Source of the DNA: Pseudomonadota bacterium
Lineage (GTDB): Bacteria; Desulfobacterota; JADFVX01
Direction of reading: 5' to 3'
DNA length: 10,505 bases
Assembly (NCBI GenBank): GCA_015222555.1
Contig: JADFVM010000173.1
Coordinates: 1 to 10,505, forward strand
This document shows, piece by piece, positions 1 through 5,795 of the stretch (position 1 is the stretch's first letter; the number at the start of each line of letters is the position of its first letter). Made by a program: the position numbers and the translations under genes. The notes under the pieces are model-generated. The model worked only from the letters and a program-made list of their open reading frames with translations, did not search any database and was not told the origin of the DNA.

Positions 1-1884
1 AATAGTCGCCACAGTTTCAATGTTACCACTGATCTGTTCCGATGCAACAGACTGCTCTTCGGCCGCCGTTGCGATCTGCTGAATCATACCGTTAACGCTT
101 TCCACAACATCGACGATCTGGCTCAAAGAGGCTCCCGCTTGATTGGCAAGATCGACACCCTTCTCAACCTCTTCTGTGCCCGCTCTCATGGAAGTGACAG
201 CAGCGCCCGTCTCGCTCTGTATCTTCTTTATCATTGCGGCGATCTCTTTAGTCGCTTTGGTAGTTCGCTCCGCCAGCTTCCTTACTTCGTCAGCCACAAC
301 GGCAAACCCCCTGCCCTGTTCACCGGCCCTGGCCGCCTCGATGGCGGCATTGAGGGCAAGGAGATTGGTCTGGTCTGCAATATCATCGATGACCTCTACA
401 ATCTCACCGATCTGGTCTGAACTTTGACCAAGGCCTTCAATCGTTTTTGCAGACGATTTCACAGACTGGGAAATCTGGTTCATTCCGTCAATGGTCTGTT
501 TAACTATATCCCCTCCATTAGTGGCAACCTCTGATGCTTTTTTGGCCAGCTCGGAGGCATTATTTGAGTTTTTGGCCACTTCCAGAACGGTGGCGCTCAT
601 CTCTTCAATGGCTGTTGCCACCTGGTCCGTTTGTCTTGTCTGATTCTCAGCACCTGCAACCATTTGGCTGGAGGCTGTGGAGATCTCTTCCGTCGATGAT
701 GCCAGCATGTTTGAGGTGCTAGCTATTTTTGACACGATATTGTTAAGATTTTTTGACATGACATTAAAGGATTGGGACATTTCGCCTATCTCGTCAGATG
801 AAACAGCCTTTACTTCCTGTGTTAGATCCCCCTCTGACATCGCCTTTGCAGCCGCGGCCAGTGCAGTGACCGGTCCCGATATGGATCGTGCCAGAAAGAG
901 CCCGATTACAACCGATGCGATGACTGCAACAATGACGGTGGCAATGAGGATAAAGCTGGCTGAGCGTTTTGCAGAAGCAGCCGCCTCTTCAGCCGCTACG
1001 ACCTCCTTGTCAATCGCTTCCTGCAGTACCTCTAGCGACTTGATGATCTCTTCCGAGGTGCTGTCCATCTTTTTCAGACTTGAGCGTTCCTCCTTTGCCA
1101 GGTTATCGAAGAGAGGCGCCACATAGTTCTGGAGTTTTTTCAGTTCCTTAAAGGCCTTGTTGAGCTGTCTCGCTTTGGTTCTCTTAAAATAAGAGAGCTT
1201 TTTATCACCCTCAACATCGTTAATCTTTCCTGCCCATTTATAGGCCTCCTTGTTGAGCTTGTTAAATTTTTTCAGCATCTTTGAGAGCTTCTTATCACCG
1301 GTCCTGAAGGTCTTGTACCAGATGTCAAAGTCACTCTTTGACACATCCGTTCCCCCCTTGAAGTGGGCATCGTAAGTGGCCGCATCTTCAAGGGTGGCTG
1401 ACCATTCACTCAGCTGGATACCCATGTAGTAAAGAAATACCTTGATATCATAGTCCACACCCTTGTGTGTAAAAAGATACCCTACCTTTTTATCGTGGGC
1501 TCTCATGAGATCATCACTTGCCTTTTTAAAAGCAACATACCCTGCAGCCGCCTTTTCTGCTAGAGCTTTCGTTCCACCCTCGCTCTTCTCTTTGATCGTG
1601 GAAAGATAGCCATTAAACTCCTTGGAAGCTTCATCTATCTCTTCCTTGATCCCGGCAAGGTTGTCTTTGTGGATCTGATAGTTTCTGCTTGATGAGATAG
1701 CTGTTTCAACAGCGATTAACGCCTCCATTGACGCATCGATGAGCGGCATCTTGTCATTGATAACGGTATCGGCACTGTCAGCAACCCTCCCCACCATGAC
1801 GATCCCCACCATTCCGGCGACAAAAACAAGGGAGGCAATACCGAGGAAGCCGGCCAATAATTTATTCCCTAGCGTCATTTTCAT
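1..1884 (-). CDS. Methyl-accepting chemotaxis protein, C-terminus cut by window edge
   Basis: A transmembrane chemoreceptor that would signal ligand binding to CheA/CheW at the inner membrane. I translated 628 residues with no stop before base 1. TM1 is at about residues 9-32, followed by a periplasmic region of about 275 residues that looks all-helical and is unusually Lys-rich at about 190-251. TM2 is at about 311-332, HAMP at about 333-385 (starting RSISGPVTAL), and then the MA signalling domain. The conserved hairpin starts at residue 504 (DQTNLLALNAAIEAA, later GFAVVADEVRKLAERT). The sensor length fits a double helical-bundle (HBM-like) ligand domain better than a short four-helix bundle; that is inference, and no PAS or Cache motif was seen. 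Three in-frame ATGs lie at 1890, 1884 and 1878. GGGAGG at 1896-1891 abuts the first and is 6 nt from the second, so 1884 was chosen. Probably only the last few dozen residues are missing. It is the last visible gene of the porin cluster, 55 nt after its neighbour. Confidence 0.95.
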   Translation of the reverse strand, partial: MKMTLGNKLLAGFLGIASLVFVAGMVGIVMVGRVADSADTVINDKMPLIDASMEALIAVETAISSSRNYQIHKDNLAGIKEEIDEASKEFNGYLSTIKEKSEGGTKALAEKAAAGYVAFKKASDDLMRAHDKKVGYLFTHKGVDYDIKVFLYYMGIQLSEWSATLEDAATYDAHFKGGTDVSKSDFDIWYKTFRTGDKKLSKMLKKFNKLNKEAYKWAGKINDVEGDKKLSYFKRTKARQLNKAFKELKKLQNYVAPLFDNLAKEERSSLKKMDSTSEEIIKSLEVLQEAIDKEVVAAEEAAASAKRSASFILIATVIVAVIASVVIGLFLARSISGPVTALAAAAKAMSEGDLTQEVKAVSSDEIGEMSQSFNVMSKNLNNIVSKIASTSNMLASSTEEISTASSQMVAGAENQTRQTDQVATAIEEMSATVLEVAKNSNNASELAKKASEVATNGGDIVKQTIDGMNQISQSVKSSAKTIEGLGQSSDQIGEIVEVIDDIADQTNLLALNAAIEAARAGEQGRGFAVVADEVRKLAERTTKATKEIAAMIKKIQSETGAAVTSMRAGTEEVEKGVDLANQAGASLSQIVDVVESVNGMIQQIATAAEEQSVASEQISGNIETVATI

Positions 1885-1890
1885 TTTCAT

Positions 1891-1896
1891 CCTCCC
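1891..1896 (-). promoter_or_regulatory. Ribosome binding site that decides the MCP start
   Basis: GGGAGG on the minus strand. It directly touches the ATG at 1890, lies 6 nt from the ATG at 1884 and 12 nt from the ATG at 1878. Only the middle start has normal spacing. Confidence 0.6.
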
Positions 1897-1939
1897 AATC
1901 ACTTTGTAAAAGGCTACCATATCTCAAAGACACTCAACT

Positions 1940-2458
1940 TCATTTAATGTGATCCAGGTGTTCCAGTACCTCCGAAAGTTCATCCTTCACCTGGTCGAGC
2001 AGATCCTCGTCTTTTGTCTTCTTGTATTCTTTCAGTGCAATATAGGTCGTGGCCGGGTGAACAACGGTATCCATGTGACTGAGGGCAGCGCCCATGTGGT
2101 CAATTTTATCGAAGTCAATTCCGTTTTTCTTTAAAACCCCACCTTCATGCCACGCATCTTCAATCTCATCGAGGGTCATGGCCTTCATCTTTTCCGCATT
2201 TTGAACCACCAGGTTCATGATCTTTGCATCTTTCGGGCTCTTTTTTGCGTATTCCTTGCACCCCTGCACACCAATGTCCAACATTTTTACCTGCGTCGCG
2301 ATCAACTTGTCAATATCACTGATGGAGCCACTTATTGCCTGCCGTATCGTGTTTTTTGTCATTTTTTTAAAGGATGCCATATCGGCGGCAGAAGCGCCGG
2401 AGACCAGCATTATGGACAGAACAGATGCAAGCAACAATTTACCAATAACTTTCTTCAT
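1940..2458 (-). CDS. Small exported helical protein, unknown function
   Basis: I do not recognise the family. The 172-residue product begins with a clear Sec signal peptide (KK, then a hydrophobic stretch at about 5-20) and a likely cleavage after ASA at residue 24, so the mature protein of about 148 residues is probably periplasmic. The mature part looks almost entirely alpha-helical and charged. It has one Cys (67), so no CxxCH haem site, and a His-rich C-terminal half: His104 in AWHEGG, then 121, 128, 134, 167 and 170, including DHMGAALSHMDTVVHP. An in-frame extension to 2515 exists, but AGGAGG at 2469-2464 sits 5 nt before this ATG and the signal peptide starts here, so 2458 is preferred. 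It lies 81 nt after the porin and 55 nt before the chemoreceptor on the same strand. A metal- or ligand-binding accessory protein for either neighbour is possible but unproven. Confidence 0.85.
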   Translation of the reverse strand: MKKVIGKLLLASVLSIMLVSGASAADMASFKKMTKNTIRQAISGSISDIDKLIATQVKMLDIGVQGCKEYAKKSPKDAKIMNLVVQNAEKMKAMTLDEIEDAWHEGGVLKKNGIDFDKIDHMGAALSHMDTVVHPATTYIALKEYKKTKDEDLLDQVKDELSEVLEHLDHIK

Positions 2459-2539
2459 TTTTTCCTCCTGCTTTTTTAATTTATTTGCTTTTTCATCCCT
2501 CAAGTAGAGGGTCAATGCTATTGAAAGAACGATCCATTC

Positions 2540-3625
2540 TTAAAATTCAACGGCCAGCTGTGCCGTAAGAAGATCCCTCTTCTTGCCGCTTTTATATTCC
2601 CCGTTCATATATTCCAGAGCCAAGGATGTATTTTCATAAAGGCCATAGGAACCGGCAACACCATATTGTTTTTCAGGCATGTCAAGGTCATCTGACCCCT
2701 CATACCTGGCAGCCACTTCCGTTGCATCACTTACTGCAAAGGCAATTTCAACATTATAAGCTGAAGGTTCATCTTCTTTACCATCACCATTGATATCAAC
2801 ATCGGCAACCTTAAAACCATTGGCCGCGGCTAAATATTCACCTTCAACAGCGATGGGGCCAAAGGAACCGCTGAAAAAAGCACTGTAACCAGCCACAATA
2901 TCTGTTAATGTGCCGGCGCCTCCAGCGGCACCGGTAATGTCGCCATCTGATTCGGATATATCAGAGATATAGGAAGCCCCAAAACTGATCCCTTCAGCCG
3001 GATTGACCGTTACACTGGCAACAATATCATCAACTTTGTCATCTTTACCTGCCTTTCTCACGGCCCCATTAAAAACACCGAGAGAGACTTCAAAGATCTC
3101 CTTTCCATAACTGACGAGAAGGCCTGATTCATTGGTCTCACCCAACTCAAGCGTAAAGGGGTCCGAGATAAAGTGAGAATTAAAGGTGCCGAAAGGAACG
3201 TACATCTTCCCCGCGGTGAGAGAAAGTCCGTATGGGGCGGTGAGGGTAATGGTCCCCTCATCAATGTCGAGGGGTGTATCATCTTCTTCCCACAAAAGGA
3301 GGATATGCCCTTTCATCTTATCGTTAATCTCTGCATCGATGCCTATTTCTACTGTGGCAAGGACGATGTCGGATGTCTTTTCATTGACCTCATTATTATC
3401 TTCATAACCCGCCTCGACTTCGACAACACCACCAATAGATATTTTGTCTGTTGCCTTTTCCATGAGCCCTGCACTCTTCTTTTCTTTAAGCGAGTGATAG
3501 AGCTCGGCCTGGCGTTCTTCCAGTTCCAGAATTTTCTTCTCAAGATGATCATTGTCCGCCAGTGCCATCGTTCCTGGAACAGTTACTAAAAAGACACAGG
3601 CTAAAGACCAGATCCATTTATTCAT
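2540..3625 (-). CDS. LbtU-like outer-membrane porin
   Basis: The 361-residue product resembles the LbtU family of outer-membrane beta-barrels, whose Legionella member takes up the siderophore legiobactin without being a TonB-type receptor. Visible features: a signal peptide with probable cleavage after MALA (about residue 23); a short charged coiled-coil at about 27-50 (LEKKILELEERQAEL); then alternating beta-strand sequence beginning ISIGGVVEVEAGYED. GKMYVPFGTFNSHFISDP (139-156) is typical of this family. The barrel ends in AQLAVEF with terminal Phe361, the usual BAM insertion signal. A segment at 275-285 (DVDINGDGKED) looks like a calcium-binding loop, probably in an extracellular loop. AGGAGG at 3640-3635 is 9 nt before the start. 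The Cys-rich gene ends 24 nt upstream, so the two are very likely cotranscribed. The family call is from memory of sequence character; the actual substrate cannot be read from sequence and need not be a siderophore. Confidence 0.8.
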   Translation of the reverse strand: MNKWIWSLACVFLVTVPGTMALADNDHLEKKILELEERQAELYHSLKEKKSAGLMEKATDKISIGGVVEVEAGYEDNNEVNEKTSDIVLATVEIGIDAEINDKMKGHILLLWEEDDTPLDIDEGTITLTAPYGLSLTAGKMYVPFGTFNSHFISDPFTLELGETNESGLLVSYGKEIFEVSLGVFNGAVRKAGKDDKVDDIVASVTVNPAEGISFGASYISDISESDGDITGAAGGAGTLTDIVAGYSAFFSGSFGPIAVEGEYLAAANGFKVADVDINGDGKEDEPSAYNVEIAFAVSDATEVAARYEGSDDLDMPEKQYGVAGSYGLYENTSLALEYMNGEYKSGKKRDLLTAQLAVEF

Positions 3626-3649
3626 TTTATATAACCTCCTTTTTCTTTA

Positions 3650-3859
3650 TTATTTATTTTCATCTTTTTTATGCTCTTTATTGTAAATTTCACATTCTTC
3701 ATATTTCCCCCCGCAGAAATAGATCATTTTTGCCACATTAGTACTTCTCAAGCTCGTACAATAACAGTTCGCAAAGGGGTCTTTAACGTGTGGACATTTT
3801 CCCTTAAAATCATCACTCACGTCGGGTTCCTGTTTGAGGTCAGCTTTGTTTGCTTTCAT
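3650..3859 (-). CDS. Small cysteine-rich protein, unknown function
   Basis: A 69-residue protein with five Cys at 22, 32, 34, 49 and 56 in the pattern C-x9-C-x-C-x14-C-x6-C, around the motifs GKCPHVKDP, NCYCTSL and YFCGGKYEEC. The flanks are hydrophilic and Lys/Asp-rich. There is no signal peptide or membrane segment, so it is probably cytoplasmic. The spacing fits binding of Zn or an Fe-S cluster, but that is inference. The start has only a weak AGG at 3873-3871, 11 nt upstream; no closer in-frame Met would retain the Cys core with a better site. It is the first gene after the putative sigma-54 promoter and lies 24 nt before the porin, which argues for a role linked to porin function or its regulation. 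The regular Cys pattern, operon position and normal composition support a real gene despite its size. Confidence 0.75.
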   Translation of the reverse strand: MKANKADLKQEPDVSDDFKGKCPHVKDPFANCYCTSLRSTNVAKMIYFCGGKYEECEIYNKEHKKDENK

Positions 3860-3913
3860 AGATAATAAAACCTGTTTCCGAGTTTTTTATGATTAAATTC
3901 TCTTCATACAGGT

Positions 3914-3930
3914 ATCAAGATACATGCCAG
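3914..3930 (-). promoter_or_regulatory. Candidate sigma-54 (-24/-12) promoter for the Cys-rich gene/porin operon
   Basis: The minus strand reads CTGGCATGTATCTTGAT, compared with the consensus YTGGCACG-N4-TTGCW. Spacing is exact and 11 of 13 defined positions match; the misses are T for C in the -24 box and A for C in the -12 GC. The expected transcript start is near 3902, giving a 5' UTR of about 40 nt before the ATG at 3859. The gene immediately upstream encodes a sigma-54 activator. The altered -12 GC is the main weakness. Confidence 0.45.
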
Positions 3931-3944
3931 ATGGGCAAAAAGAG

Positions 3945-3992
3945 AGGTGGTAATGAAATAATCATTTAAAGACAGGTGGTTACAATGAAATA
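3945..3992 (+). repeat. Short imperfect direct repeat in the regulatory region
   Basis: AGGTGGTAATGAAATA (3945-3960) recurs as AGGTGGTTACAATGAAATA (3974-3992), differing by a 3-nt insertion. It lies between the candidate enhancer and the candidate promoter. Each copy looks like an RBS plus ATG on the plus strand but reads only ATG AAA stop, so coding is not supported. It may be an accessory protein site or chance. Confidence 0.3.
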
Positions 3993-4028
3993 GAGATGGA
4001 AGGAGTCCACCCTAATCAGCAAACCTAA

Positions 4029-4044
4029 GTGTGCCGTGGCACAC
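4029..4044. promoter_or_regulatory. Perfect dyad, candidate enhancer (UAS) for the NtrC-family regulator
   Basis: GTGTGCCGTGGCACAC has two perfect 7-bp arms around a 2-bp centre. A 2-nt loop is too tight for an RNA hairpin and no T-run follows on either strand, so a protein-binding operator fits better than a terminator. Its centre is about 135 bp upstream of the predicted sigma-54 start, the usual enhancer distance, and it lies about 55-70 bp beyond the regulator stop codon. The regulator has a Fis-type HTH, which normally binds such dyads as a dimer. Confidence 0.5.
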
Positions 4045-4079
4045 AAATGCATGACACACTTATGCGCCATGACTCACTT
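4035..4079 (+). repeat. Three related 12-bp half-site direct repeats
   Basis: CGTGGCACACAA (4035), CATGACACACTT (4050) and CATGACTCACTT (4068) are direct repeats; the last two differ at one base. The first is half of the dyad at 4029-4044. A degenerate second dyad can be drawn at 4060-4079, with its centre about 33 bp from the first, close to three helical turns. This suggests multiple binding sites for one regulator; no binding is demonstrated. Confidence 0.4.
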
Positions 4080-4097
4080 TTTCAGACTAAAGAGGGA

Positions 4098-5795
4098 TTA
4101 ATTGGCAGGGATATTAAGCTTATCCATTTTACGATACATTGTTCGGCGGCTAATGCCAAGCAGGCGGGCAGCCTTTGCCTTATTTCCAGCAGCTTTTTCA
4201 ATGGCGTCGAGGATTTGCTCACGTTCATCCTGGCTTGTGATCTTTATAGGAGAAGTCGACTTTCCCTGAGAGAGGAAGTCGGGAGGTAAATGTTCCACAT
4301 CAATAGTTTTCCCACGACACATTATAAAGGCATGCTCGAGCACATGCTCCATCTCCCTGATATTGCCGGGCCAGGGGTGATGCCTGAATATATCAAGAAC
4401 GGCGGTGGAAAGGCCGGTAATATTTTTGTTAAATTCCTTATTAAACTTTGCTATGAAATGCTTCACCAACATAACGATATCCACAACCCTCTCTCTTAAG
4501 GACGGGAGAGCCAGTTCAACAACCTTGAGGCGATAAAACAGGTCTTCTCTTATCTCCCCACGGGCAACCTTTTCAAGCATATTCTGGTTAGTTGCCGCCA
4601 CAATCCTGACATCCAGCTTGATGGGTGTAGAGTCACCAACCCTCTCGATTGTTTTTTCCTGCAGGAATCTCAACAACTGAAGTTGTATCTTTAGGGAAAT
4701 ATCTCCTATCTCATCAAGGAAGAGCGTCCCCCCATCTGCTTTCTCAAATCGCCCGACCTTATCTTTTGTTGCACCTGTATAGGCCCCCTTGACTGAGCCA
4801 AAGAGTTCACTTTCAAGCAGGTTTTCGCTCAACGCGGAACAGTTAACCTTTATGAGCGGTTTATCGTTTCGATCACCCTGAAAATGAATGGCCTCGGCAA
4901 TCAACTCTTTACCTGTTCCGCTTTCACCTGTAATGAGTACTGTTGTTTTTACATTGGCAAGGCTTTCGATGAGCGAATAGATGGCTTGCATTTTTTCACT
5001 CTTTCCAATAATTTTATAATATTGCTGGCGATCGTGGAGATCCTGTTCCAGTTGATTAAGGCGGGTTTCATCGCTGACGATCATCACGGCACCTGAAAAG
5101 TTATGCTGATGGTCAATGAGCGGTGATGTTGATAGCGTCACCTTTTGTCCGAGGCGATTGTTATGACAACATTCGATCCTGTTGATTTCAACGGGCGATC
5201 CAGTTTTTATTGTTTCTACCATGGCGGAGAGGCACCTTTTGCCACAATCCAGATGGAGAGAATCAAAGCCTTTTCCTGCTGCATCAATACGTGAATAGCC
5301 ACATATACCCTCCATAGCGTCATTAACCTCACTAACAACAAGATTGTTATCGACGGAAACGACGCCATCCTGCATACTTCTGAATATGGCTTCCAGATTT
5401 GCACGATACTGATTTTTTTCTTTCATCAGTTCGCTGTGCTGCAAAGCCATTTTAGTGACCCGCAAAAGTGTTTTCTGCGTCACCGGTTTTGGGATATAGT
5501 CAAAGGCACCCAACCTTAAGGCCTCGGAAACAGTATCCATGTCAGGCGCACCTGTTATCATGACGACAGGTATTTCTATCTTTTCCCTTTTCACCTCCCT
5601 TAACAGATCAATGCCTGTCATGCCACTCATGAGGATGTCCGTAAATATAAGATCAAATTCACTTTTTAAAAGTTTTTTTGCCGCTTCATCAAAACTCTTT
5701 GCCGTTACAACGGAATAGCCCTCATCGCTTAGAAAGGTTTTAAAAGTAAAGCGTATGCCCTCTTCATCGTCAACGACTAATATCTCTGCTTTCAT
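4098..5795 (-). CDS. NtrC-family sigma-54-dependent response regulator with PAS domain
   Basis: A cytoplasmic transcription activator of 565 residues. The REC domain is at 1-118, with acidic pocket Asp9/Asp10, phospho-acceptor Asp53 (FTDILMSGMTG), Thr81 and Lys103. A PAS domain follows at about 128-245 with five Cys (165, 184, 188, 209, 210). The AAA+ sigma-54 activation domain spans about 260-500: Walker A GESGTGKE (290-297), the sigma-54 contact loop as GAYTGA (337-342, the common Tyr variant), Walker B GGTLFLDEIGD (355-365), RIVAATN, arginine-finger region REDLFYRL and WPGNIREMEH. A Fis-type HTH closes the protein (about 536-560, NKAKAARLLGISRRTMYRK). All elements needed to activate sigma-54 polymerase are present. 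The start overlaps the kinase stop (ATGA), showing coupling to its cognate kinase. The PAS domain between REC and AAA+ is less usual for this family and suggests a second cytoplasmic input. A dyad resembling its binding site lies just beyond its stop codon, upstream of the Cys-rich gene/porin operon, which is the likely target. Confidence 0.95.
   Translation of the reverse strand: MKAEILVVDDEEGIRFTFKTFLSDEGYSVVTAKSFDEAAKKLLKSEFDLIFTDILMSGMTGIDLLREVKREKIEIPVVMITGAPDMDTVSEALRLGAFDYIPKPVTQKTLLRVTKMALQHSELMKEKNQYRANLEAIFRSMQDGVVSVDNNLVVSEVNDAMEGICGYSRIDAAGKGFDSLHLDCGKRCLSAMVETIKTGSPVEINRIECCHNNRLGQKVTLSTSPLIDHQHNFSGAVMIVSDETRLNQLEQDLHDRQQYYKIIGKSEKMQAIYSLIESLANVKTTVLITGESGTGKELIAEAIHFQGDRNDKPLIKVNCSALSENLLESELFGSVKGAYTGATKDKVGRFEKADGGTLFLDEIGDISLKIQLQLLRFLQEKTIERVGDSTPIKLDVRIVAATNQNMLEKVARGEIREDLFYRLKVVELALPSLRERVVDIVMLVKHFIAKFNKEFNKNITGLSTAVLDIFRHHPWPGNIREMEHVLEHAFIMCRGKTIDVEHLPPDFLSQGKSTSPIKITSQDEREQILDAIEKAAGNKAKAARLLGISRRTMYRKMDKLNIPAN

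Noticed and set aside
139..1126. Open frames on the plus strand opposite the chemoreceptor
   Set aside because: They are antisense shadows; the minus-strand reading gives a complete MCP with HAMP and signalling hairpin.
2498..2512. Small stem-loop CCCTCAAGTAGAGGG between porin and helical-protein genes
   Set aside because: Only 5-bp arms and no T-run on the minus strand, so not a supported terminator; it may be a minor mRNA structure.
2459..2515. N-terminal extension of the exported helical protein to an upstream ATG
   Set aside because: It would bury the signal peptide behind 19 charged residues, and the strong AGGAGG sits right before the downstream ATG.
4029..4044. Dyad read as a transcription terminator after the regulator gene
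   Set aside because: The loop would be only 2 nt and no T-run follows on the minus strand; a protein-binding dyad fits better.
4037..4051. Plus-strand TGGCACACAAATGCA as a -24/-12 element
   Set aside because: The spacing between GG and GC is one base short, and transcription would run antisense into the regulator gene.
4100..4116. Plus-strand sigma-54-like sequence TTGGCAGGGATATTAAG
   Set aside because: It lies in the coding end of the regulator, lacks the -12 GC, and points away from any plus-strand gene.
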